In this document: piece by piece, positions 53,244 to 60,517 of the stretch
Layout of the letters: every line of letters starts with the position of its first letter
Numbering within the stretch: the stretch's first letter is position 1
Source of the DNA: Bacteroidales bacterium
Lineage (GTDB): Bacteria; Bacteroidota; Bacteroidia; Bacteroidales; GCA-2748055
NCBI GenBank assembly: GCA_016936975.1
Contig: JAFGWU010000071.1
Coordinates: forward strand, 1 to 64,000
DNA: 64,000 nt
Direction: 5' to 3'
Made by a program: the position numbers and the translations under genes
Notes under the pieces: model-generated
Database searches by the model: none
Told to the model about the DNA's origin: nothing
What the model saw: only the letters and a program-made list of their open reading frames with translations

Positions 53244-54128
53244 ATGATTTTTAATTATATCACCTGGAATGTCGATCCGGAAATTTTCCACCTGGGGACT
53301 CTTTCCATAAGATGGTACGGCCTTATGTTCGCCATGGCCTTTTTGTCAGGCTATATTGTCTTTACCAGGTATCTGCGAACTGATCACCTCACCAATGAAA
53401 TGCTCGATGAACTGCTCATTTATATTGCAGTAGGAACCATCATCGGTGCAAGACTGGGGCACTGCTTCTTTTACGAGCCCGAATATTTTCTCAGGAACCC
53501 CATCGAGATCCTGAAAATATGGAAAGGCGGATTGGCCAGTCATGGTGCCGCTATTACAATCCTCCTGGCCCTCTGGCTTTATGTGAGAAAATATAAGCTC
53601 TCCTTTTTGTGGTTGATCGACCGAATTGTAATTGTGGTTGCATTGGGCGGGGCCTTCATCCGGACGGGAAATCTCTTCAATTCCGAAATCTATGGCCTGC
53701 CCACCGATCTGCCCTGGGGGTTTATGTTTATCAGGGACAAACTCTATGATTCTGCTACGGGAGAACTTTTACCGGTCGTGCCGCGTCATCCGACACAAAT
53801 TTATGAAGCGTTAAGCTACCTTCTGATTTTCGCCGCTCTCTTTATCTTTTACCGTAAACGCTCTATGCAGGTCAGGGATGGTTATATTTTTGGAGTGTTT
53901 ATGATAGCCCTTTTCACCGCGCGATTTTTAATTGAGTTCGTGAAAAACGACCAGGTTGCATTCGAGGCAGGCATGAGCTTCAACATGGGTCAATTGCTGA
54001 GTATTCCGTTCATTCTTGCGGGGGTGTTTTTTGTGGTCTGGACGAAGAAGAGACCCCGTTACTTTTCACAAACCCCTGTGCCCAAAAGACCTGCAAAGAA
54101 AAAAACCGGTAAAAAACAAAATGTTTAA
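53244..54128 (+). CDS. lgt: Prolipoprotein diacylglyceryl transferase (housekeeping copy)
   Basis: The 294-residue membrane enzyme matches the standard Bacteroidota Lgt. The catalytic block is GGLASHGAAI with His100, followed by Arg140, Asn143 and Glu148 in RTGNLFNSE and Arg in FTARFLIEFV. The C terminus is basic (KRPAKKKTGKKQNV). It lacks the 12-residue insertion of the copy at 372. It starts a run of five membrane or metal-related genes. As the more typical copy and away from glycan genes, it is probably the essential one. Confidence 0.96.
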   Translation: MIFNYITWNVDPEIFHLGTLSIRWYGLMFAMAFLSGYIVFTRYLRTDHLTNEMLDELLIYIAVGTIIGARLGHCFFYEPEYFLRNPIEILKIWKGGLASHGAAITILLALWLYVRKYKLSFLWLIDRIVIVVALGGAFIRTGNLFNSEIYGLPTDLPWGFMFIRDKLYDSATGELLPVVPRHPTQIYEALSYLLIFAALFIFYRKRSMQVRDGYIFGVFMIALFTARFLIEFVKNDQVAFEAGMSFNMGQLLSIPFILAGVFFVVWTKKRPRYFSQTPVPKRPAKKKTGKKQNV

Positions 54129-54154
54129 TTTTTAACAGAAAACATTGCAATTCC

Positions 54155-54961
54155 ATGGAAACCGGTAATTTCTGGTTTGCATTTGGTTTAACCCTTTTCG
54201 CCGGTCTCTCTACCGGTATCGGCAGTGCTCTGGCCTTTTTTACCCGAAAGACCAATACGAAGTTTCTATCCATCAGCCTCGGATTTTCTGCCGGGGTTAT
54301 GGTTTATGTTTCATTCGTCGAGATCCTCCAGAAGGCGAAAGAATCCTTATCCCTGGAATTTGGAGAAAAACAGGGAGCATGGTATATGGTCCTCTCCTTT
54401 TTCGCGGGAATACTGGTCATCGCCCTGATCGACAAATTGATTCCGTCAATGGAAAACCCTCATGAAATCCACCGGGTTGAAGAAGTTGATACGGTTCACA
54501 GTAAGAACTCAAAGCTGGTGAGAATGGGAACATTTACAGCCATTGCCATAGCCATTCACAATTTTCCCGAGGGAATCGCCACCTTTACTGCCGGACTGAC
54601 CAATGCCGAGATTGCCGTTCCCATTGCCATTGCCATTGCCATCCACAACATCCCGGAGGGCATCGCTGTTTCTATCCCCGTATCTTACGGTACCGGCAGC
54701 AAACTTAAAGGCTTTTTTCTTTCATTTCTTTCAGGACTGGCAGAACCGGTAGGGGCGCTTCTGGCTTATTTTATCCTGATGCCCCTTTTTACTGAATCCC
54801 TGTTTGGTTTTCTGTTTGCCGGAGTCGCCGGCATTATGGTTTTTATTTCCATTGATGAATTACTTCCAACAGCAAGAGAATACGGACTTCACCACCATTC
54901 GGTTTATGGATTTCTGGGCGGGATGGCCGTAATGGCCCTGAGCCTCCTGTTATTCATCTGA
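54155..54961 (+). CDS. ZIP-family zinc/metal importer (ZupT-like)
   Basis: A 268-residue inner-membrane protein with eight segments. The paired signatures HNFPEGIATF (segment IV) and HNIPEGIAVSIPVSYG (segment V) contain the metal-binding His/Glu residues. The N-terminal region has the expected GLSTGIGSALAFF. It imports Zn2+ or other divalent cations. It ends 1 bp before the CDF gene, so importer and exporter are translated together, which is a curious combination. Confidence 0.93.
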   Translation: METGNFWFAFGLTLFAGLSTGIGSALAFFTRKTNTKFLSISLGFSAGVMVYVSFVEILQKAKESLSLEFGEKQGAWYMVLSFFAGILVIALIDKLIPSMENPHEIHRVEEVDTVHSKNSKLVRMGTFTAIAIAIHNFPEGIATFTAGLTNAEIAVPIAIAIAIHNIPEGIAVSIPVSYGTGSKLKGFFLSFLSGLAEPVGALLAYFILMPLFTESLFGFLFAGVAGIMVFISIDELLPTAREYGLHHHSVYGFLGGMAVMALSLLLFI

Positions 54962-54962
54962 T

Positions 54963-55895
54963 ATGACCGGAAAAAAGAGATCGGCAAAAGAAAAAAATCA
55001 TAATCACAGACACGATCTTCCTGTGAATGAGAAAAATCTGCTCATTGCCACACTGCTCAATCTCGTCATCTCCATCGCTGAATTTACGGGAGGAATTTTA
55101 TCCAACAGTCTTGCCCTGTTATCCGATGCCCTGCATAACCTGGGTGATACCTTTGCAACCTTCATTGCTTACCTCGCAACGCTGATAGGAAAAAAACCGG
55201 CAAATTACAGGAAAACATTTGGTTTTAAACGGATCGAAATCCTCGCTGCCCTTTTAAATGCAATCATTCTGATCATCCTCTGTCTATACCTTTTCAAAGA
55301 GGCTTACGAACGGTGGAACCAGCCTGAACCCATTCATTCCATGGTCATGCTGGTCGTGGCCATGATTGGATTGCTGGCAAACCTGCTTGCCGTTATGATC
55401 CTGCATAAGGATGCGGGAAAAAGTATCAATGTAAAAGCAGCTTATGTGCATCTTATCGGCGATAGCCTCTCTTCTGTTATGGTCATCATTGCCGGCGTTC
55501 TTATACATTTTTTTAAAATTTACTGGATCGATCCGATCATTACGGTTCTGATTGGCCTCTATATCATAAAAGAAGCTTTCGTAATCCTCATGGAGGCCGT
55601 CAATATCCTGATGCAATCAACCCCTTCTTCCTTAAATGTCAGGAACATCCGTTCAAAAGTTGAAGAGATACCCGGTATAAATAATATCCACCATCTGCAT
55701 ATATGGAACCTCACGGACCAGGACATCCACCTTGAGGCACATGTAGAGCTTAACGAAGATTTAAAATTGAGTGAAATCAAAATAATTCAGGAAAAAGTGG
55801 AGCAGCTTCTCAGAAGCAGATTTAATATTGATCACGTCACACTGCAATTTGAATTTAATGCGAACCACTCATCCGAATTAATTGTTCAAGAATAA
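54963..55895 (+). CDS. Cation diffusion facilitator, zinc-type (CzcD-like)
   Basis: A 310-residue exporter with a His-rich N terminus (NHNHRHDLP). The transport-site residues are the HxxxD pair in SDALHNLGD and HLIGD, as in zinc CDFs. The C-terminal cytoplasmic domain starts near MQSTPSSL and includes HHLHIWNLTDQDIHLEAHVEL. It exports Zn2+/Co2+ from the cytoplasm. It lies 1 bp behind the ZIP gene and 15 bp before a second CDF. Confidence 0.93.
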   Translation: MTGKKRSAKEKNHNHRHDLPVNEKNLLIATLLNLVISIAEFTGGILSNSLALLSDALHNLGDTFATFIAYLATLIGKKPANYRKTFGFKRIEILAALLNAIILIILCLYLFKEAYERWNQPEPIHSMVMLVVAMIGLLANLLAVMILHKDAGKSINVKAAYVHLIGDSLSSVMVIIAGVLIHFFKIYWIDPIITVLIGLYIIKEAFVILMEAVNILMQSTPSSLNVRNIRSKVEEIPGINNIHHLHIWNLTDQDIHLEAHVELNEDLKLSEIKIIQEKVEQLLRSRFNIDHVTLQFEFNANHSSELIVQE

Positions 55896-55910
55896 GAGTC
55901 ACCTGCAGTT

Positions 55911-56831
55911 TTGAACAACCGGAATAAAATATTGATTCGTACTTCCTGGATCGCCATTATAGGCAATGCCTTTCTGGCTGTTCTAAAACTTTTTACAGGA
56001 TTTATTTCGGACAGTTACGCGGTGATTGGGGACGGGATTGACTCCACAACCGACATTGCCTCCTCGGTGGTGGTGCTTCTTGCCGCCCGTATGATAATAC
56101 GCCCCCCGAATGTAAAGTTTCCTTATGGTTATCTGAAAGCCGACCCCATTGCCTCAAAGGTCCTCTCCTTTTTCATTTTCTTTGCCGGCGGTCAGCTGGC
56201 GGTCTCTGCACTGAAAATTATTATCCTGAAGGAGCCCGTGGAGGTCCCCTCCCCTCTGGCCGTTTATGTTACTGTGATATCAATTATCGGAAAACTGTTA
56301 CTCAGTCTTATCCTGTTCCGAAACGGAAGGAGAATAGAAAGCAACATGCTGACTGCCAATGCAAAGAATATGAGAAACGATCTGTTTATATCCATTACCG
56401 TTCTGGTCGGACTGATATTCATGATCTCTTTCTCTTTTCCTGCCATTGATAAATGGCTGGCCGTGTTACTCGGATTATTTATCATGTTCGAAGCCCTGAA
56501 AATATTCCTTAAATCGAATATTGAATTGATGGATGGAATCGAAGATACACAGCTGTATTGCCAGTTATTTGAAGCCGTCAATCAGGTGAAGGGAGCCTTT
56601 AACCCTCACCGCGTAAGGGCCAGGAAAATAGGAAGCCATTATATGGTAAACCTCGATATTGAGGTGGAGCCGGAACTGACCGTCCGGGAAGCCCATGAAA
56701 TTGCAAGACAGGTGGAGAAAAGCATCCGGTCCGGCCTTCATAACATATATGATGTCATGGTGCACGTGGAACCGAAAGGCAATTTTGAAAAAGATGAAAA
56801 ATTCGGTGTCCGGGAATCGGATGTCCGCTGA
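55911..56831 (+). CDS. Cation diffusion facilitator with DxxxD/NxxxD metal site (Mn/Fe type)
   Basis: A 306-residue exporter beginning with a TTG codon; there is no upstream ATG before an in-frame stop. It has the CDF fold but the first site reads GDGIDSTTD and the second NAKNMRND, so His is absent. Asn/Asp-rich A-sites are typical of manganese CDFs such as pneumococcal MntE, so manganese or iron export is suggested. The C-terminal domain carries HRVRARKIGSHYMVNLDIEV. It differs from the CzcD-type gene before it, implying the pair covers different metals. Confidence 0.88.
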   Translation: MNNRNKILIRTSWIAIIGNAFLAVLKLFTGFISDSYAVIGDGIDSTTDIASSVVVLLAARMIIRPPNVKFPYGYLKADPIASKVLSFFIFFAGGQLAVSALKIIILKEPVEVPSPLAVYVTVISIIGKLLLSLILFRNGRRIESNMLTANAKNMRNDLFISITVLVGLIFMISFSFPAIDKWLAVLLGLFIMFEALKIFLKSNIELMDGIEDTQLYCQLFEAVNQVKGAFNPHRVRARKIGSHYMVNLDIEVEPELTVREAHEIARQVEKSIRSGLHNIYDVMVHVEPKGNFEKDEKFGVRESDVR

Positions 56832-56863
56832 CTGCATTATATTTAGTAATTGATTCTTTGAAG

Positions 56864-57598
56864 ATGATAACGAAGGAATTATCAATGGCGCAGGTCATCA
56901 TGGAACATCAGCAGTTGATTCCCCTGTTGCCCCGGTTTAACATCAAAATGGGATTCGGACATAAATCCGTTGAACAGGTGTGTCAGCAGTATGGCGTGAA
57001 CACCTGCTTCTTCCTGGAAATATGCAACTCCTACATCTATGAAGATTATACCGCGACAAAAGATCTCTCCCTTTTCTCCCTGGAAACCATGGTGGATTAT
57101 CTTAAAAATACCCATCACTATTATACCGCAATTGCGTTTCCGGCACTGGAACAAAATATCGCAGAGTTAATATCCGATTCTGAACTCTCCATCGAAAAAA
57201 AAGATCTTGTATTCAATTTTTTCAACGATTATAAACGGAATTTTCTTGAGCATATTCAAAAAGAAGAAGAAATAATTCTTCCATATATTCTTGAACTTGA
57301 AATACAATACAGGCAGGAAAAAGCAGATGAATACTTTATCCGCAAAGTAAAAAAGTATTCAATCAATGATTTTGCATTGGAACATGACCGGCTGGAAACC
57401 TCGCTGACCAATTTATCAAAACTGATTATACAATACCTTCCCCCGTTTGAAAATTGGGTCCTATGTCACCGGATCCTGATGGACCTGTGCAGGCTGGTTA
57501 AAGACCTCACCGACCACGGGAATATGGAGGATAAAGTTCTTATTCCAAGGGTTTCAGAACTTGAACATTCCCTGCTTCAGAAAAACCGGGAGGCATGA
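56864..57598 (+). CDS. Hemerythrin-like di-iron protein (RIC/ScdA-related)
   Basis: A 244-residue protein from the ATG at 56864; a TTG two codons earlier is possible. An N-terminal domain of about 60 residues resembles the DUF542/ScdA N-domain without its CCGG cysteines, followed by a hemerythrin-type helical bundle. Iron-ligand candidates are His84/His85, His130 and Glu134 (HIQKE), His174 (EHDRL) and His218 with Glu222 (DHGNMED). This fits a di-iron site sensing or binding O2 or NO. RIC proteins repair iron-sulphur clusters after nitrosative stress. Its stop overlaps the start of the LuxR gene (ATGA). Confidence 0.86.
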   Translation: MITKELSMAQVIMEHQQLIPLLPRFNIKMGFGHKSVEQVCQQYGVNTCFFLEICNSYIYEDYTATKDLSLFSLETMVDYLKNTHHYYTAIAFPALEQNIAELISDSELSIEKKDLVFNFFNDYKRNFLEHIQKEEEIILPYILELEIQYRQEKADEYFIRKVKKYSINDFALEHDRLETSLTNLSKLIIQYLPPFENWVLCHRILMDLCRLVKDLTDHGNMEDKVLIPRVSELEHSLLQKNREA

Positions 57599-58194
57599 AA
57601 CGTCTGAAATGCATCCTGGCCATCGAATCCTACATCATCCGCAAAGGGTTTATTTCGATATTAAACAAAATATCCGGGATCTTTATTATAGAAGAAATCG
57701 ATGACCTTTCCGGACTGGAAAGAATCCTCAAACAACAAAATGCCGACCTTCTGATTATCTGCAGTTCACTTTTTAACAGATGCTCCGCTCTCATGCAACG
57801 GGATCACTTCTTACTGGATAAAATCATAATTCTTGATGATGTGATCACCGGGGAAGCTCTTTCTGATGTGAAGGAAATCATGCATCTGAATGACAGCAAG
57901 GATCAGATATATACCAGGATTGAAAACCTGCTTTCTCCATTCTTCCGTAACCATGACGATCACCATCTGTTTGAATTAAGCGAACGGGAAAAAACGATTG
58001 TGAGGCATGTGGCTGCCGGTCTTACGAACAAAGAGATAGCTGAAAAGCTCTTTCTTTCGGTGCACACCGTTATCACGCATCGAAAAAACATAAGCAGGAA
58101 ACTGGGGATAAAATCAGCCTCGGAACTGACGGTCTATGCCATTGTCAATAACATAATCGATATTAACGAGATCACCGTGAGAAAAAATGGATGA
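57595..58194 (+). CDS. LuxR/NarL-type regulator with Cys-substituted pseudo-receiver
   Basis: A 199-residue regulator. The C-terminal helix-turn-helix (about 125-190) is canonical: LSEREKTIVRHVAAGLTNKEIAEKLFLSVHTV. The N-terminal part aligns with a receiver domain, but the phospho-acceptor is Cys56 in DLLIICSSLF, and the acidic pocket near the first strand is reduced to AIES. It cannot be phosphorylated normally. Overlap with the hemerythrin gene and no kinase nearby suggest it takes its signal from that protein or directly through cysteine chemistry. Confidence 0.85.
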   Translation: MKRLKCILAIESYIIRKGFISILNKISGIFIIEEIDDLSGLERILKQQNADLLIICSSLFNRCSALMQRDHFLLDKIIILDDVITGEALSDVKEIMHLNDSKDQIYTRIENLLSPFFRNHDDHHLFELSEREKTIVRHVAAGLTNKEIAEKLFLSVHTVITHRKNISRKLGIKSASELTVYAIVNNIIDINEITVRKNG

Positions 58195-58321
58195 TGTAAT
58201 AACAATTTACGGCGGTAATGAGCCGGGTCCAGGTGGTGTTCGGTTTAAACCATATTGTTGCTTTTTTGTTAAGTTAACAAATCAAGATCCGTGTTCAAAC
58301 AGTGAATGAGTTAATTATATA

Positions 58322-58329
58322 TATATTTG
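58322..58329 (+). promoter_or_regulatory. -7 promoter box for the coiled-coil gene
   Basis: TATATTTG matches TAnnTTTG exactly, with an AT-rich surround, 21 bp before the start codon. The -33 element is not clear. Confidence 0.45.
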
Positions 58330-58350
58330 CAGTAAATAATAATTTTAAAA

Positions 58351-59238
58351 ATGGCTGAGAATAAATCAAAAGTTGGCGTGCTTGTTGGATTACTCGGGTT
58401 ACTGGTGGTAGTGCTCATTGTAGCCATCTACATGTTACTGGATATCCGTAAGGAATTAAATTCCGTATCCCGGGAGCTGGCCGAGAAAACAGAATTTTTT
58501 AAAATGGAAAAAGATTCCCTGGAGCGGGAATTGAGAACCATATACTTTCAATACGATTCCCTGGAAACGGATAATGTCACGATTCAGAAAGAAATGAAAT
58601 TGCAACAGGAGAAGATTGAAAGGCTTCTTGCGCTTCAGGCTGATGATGCCTATAAGATCAAGATGTACAAACGGGAAATGGAAACCCTGCGCTCCGTTCT
58701 GAGAAGCTATATTGTCCAGATCGACTCACTTAATCTTAAGAACCAGGCTTTGATGGCCGAGAATTTACAGCTTAAGAACGTGGAAAGGAAACTGCAAACA
58801 GAAAAGACACAGCTACAAGAGGATAAAGCTCAGCTGGAAGAGCTAAAAGACATGGCGGTTACACTGCAAGCTTCTGATATCGCCCTTTTCCTGCTGAATA
58901 AAAGAGACAATGAAACCCGACGGCTCAGAACAGCTGAGATTATTCGTGTGGATTTCATCCTCAGGGCAAACCAGGTTGCCACGCCGGGTGAAAAGACAAT
59001 TTTTATGAGAATTATTCGACCCGATACGATTGTACTGGCCTCTTCAGAACTTGAGATGCTGGAAATAAATGGCGAACAAATTCCGGCAACCGCTTCACGA
59101 ACGGTGAATTATGAAAACAGCGATCTGCCCGTTGCTATTTATTGGACCATAAACGGCGAATTAAGCCCAGGAGAATATAAGGTTGAGCTCTATTTGGATG
59201 GCAGAATGATTGGGCTGTCATCCTTTCTGTTGAAATAA
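58351..59238 (+). CDS. Membrane-anchored coiled-coil protein of unknown function
   Basis: A 295-residue protein. One membrane segment near residues 8-27 (VGVLVGLLGLLVVVLIVAIYMLL) is followed by a long coiled coil (about 30-175, rich in Glu, Leu, Lys), and a beta-rich C-terminal domain with the pattern ALFLLNKRDNETRRLRTAE and FLRANQVATPGEKTIFMRI. The topology suggests an N-in anchor with a periplasmic coiled coil and sensor or binding head. Such proteins are conserved in Bacteroidota, but no function is known. A perfect TAnnTTTG box precedes it. Confidence 0.75.
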   Translation: MAENKSKVGVLVGLLGLLVVVLIVAIYMLLDIRKELNSVSRELAEKTEFFKMEKDSLERELRTIYFQYDSLETDNVTIQKEMKLQQEKIERLLALQADDAYKIKMYKREMETLRSVLRSYIVQIDSLNLKNQALMAENLQLKNVERKLQTEKTQLQEDKAQLEELKDMAVTLQASDIALFLLNKRDNETRRLRTAEIIRVDFILRANQVATPGEKTIFMRIIRPDTIVLASSELEMLEINGEQIPATASRTVNYENSDLPVAIYWTINGELSPGEYKVELYLDGRMIGLSSFLLK

Positions 59239-59275
59239 AAGTTGTTGAACATTGGTTCCGTAATCAGGTACCGTT

Positions 59276-60319
59276 TCAATCACTTTGCTCCTTAATACTC
59301 AACTCAATCTTCTCCTTCAATTTATCGATCCGGGCAATGTAGGCCTTTATTTCTTCTGCCTCCTCAGAACCCCGCGTGCCTTTAAGCCGCTCCTTCATCG
59401 ATAATTTCTTTTCATTCAGTCTTTTCAGTATGTCCTTCTTTTTCTGTATTTCTCCCGATTTAATGGCTTCATCAAATATCAGCTCTTCAGGTGCAATTTC
59501 ATCAACCACCTTATTTTCTTTTAACCGGTGTTCCGGGATGAACATCTTCTTCTCAACTTTTCGCTGGTTCATAAATGACGGAGACACAATTTCAATACCT
59601 TTCTCATGCAGCATATCCATCACCTTGCCGTTAAGAAGGGATCCGGTACTGAAAAATTTCCCGCTGTCCTCCAGAAATCCATGAATTTTATACACCACCG
59701 AATAATCGCCCAATTCAGTTATATAGACATATGGATCTGCAAGTCCGGTAGCGATTGCAGCTTCCTTGAGGGCCTCTTCAATGAGTGTTCTGGATACATC
59801 ATAACCCAGGGAAACCGAGGTTGAAATCACGGTGTTATTTTGTCTCGTTAATTTGACGGGGTTAGAAGCGATATATAGATTCGGGATGGTAACAAAATTA
59901 CTGTCTTCCAGTTGTATTTCAGTATGGAACACACTGATTCTGGTAACCCTTCCCTGAAGCTCCCCGATATGTATCAGATCGCCGTTTCTGAAACGTTTCA
60001 TGGAATTATTCATGAAACCTGCAATCAGGTTACCCAGAATGGTAGTTGAACTTAAGGCGATACCCGCGCTGATAATGATTCCAAGAAAGCTGAGAATGGT
60101 CCCCTTAAGGTTTTTATCGATGGGCAGAGCAAGAATAAAGACGATGATCCCGATGAATACAATTAAAAGAGAAATACTTTTACGAACGATGCTTCCGTTG
60201 GATTGGGCTGATTTTATCCGGTTGAATATCCAGGAATTCAAAAGGAGCAGAAAGACAAGTAATATGATGACTCCGGTCGGTTCAAGCAGCGATTTTATAA
60301 TACTGATAAATTGTTCCAT
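59276..60319 (-). CDS. MscS-family small-conductance mechanosensitive channel
   Basis: A 347-residue inner-membrane protein. Several N-terminal membrane segments are followed by the pore-lining segment (IIISAGIALSSTTILGNLIAGFMN) and the beta-domain RFRNGDLIHIGELQGRVTRISVF, both typical of MscS. A C-terminal charged coiled coil with many Lys/Glu (from about 285) extends the protein. It should release solutes on hypo-osmotic shock. It converges with the coiled-coil gene, with 37 bp between stops. Confidence 0.92.
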   Translation of the reverse strand: MEQFISIIKSLLEPTGVIILLVFLLLLNSWIFNRIKSAQSNGSIVRKSISLLIVFIGIIVFILALPIDKNLKGTILSFLGIIISAGIALSSTTILGNLIAGFMNNSMKRFRNGDLIHIGELQGRVTRISVFHTEIQLEDSNFVTIPNLYIASNPVKLTRQNNTVISTSVSLGYDVSRTLIEEALKEAAIATGLADPYVYITELGDYSVVYKIHGFLEDSGKFFSTGSLLNGKVMDMLHEKGIEIVSPSFMNQRKVEKKMFIPEHRLKENKVVDEIAPEELIFDEAIKSGEIQKKKDILKRLNEKKLSMKERLKGTRGSEEAEEIKAYIARIDKLKEKIELSIKEQSD

Positions 60320-60467
60320 AACCTGTGTTTTTTGAACCTTTAAAAGTAATAAATCTTATAGATGCAGAAAGGTTTAACCGGTTTCTTTTCCCTGCAAATG
60401 ATCTGCCGAGATATTTAAATCTATGACTTTTTTAAGAGTGACCGGACAGATGCTAACCCCTTTATTG

Positions 60468-60475
60468 TATATTTG
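60468..60475 (+). promoter_or_regulatory. -7 promoter box for the GH31 gene
   Basis: TATATTTG matches TAnnTTTG and lies 42 bp before the ATG. A -33 box was not found at the right spacing. Confidence 0.45.
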
Positions 60476-60517
60476 TTTGTATCACGCAAGAGTTACGCTG
60501 CCAAAACACCTTGAATC

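Noticed and set aside
372-54128. The two lgt genes as the ends of a large recent duplication
   Set aside because: Their neighbours differ entirely and the proteins share only family-level similarity.
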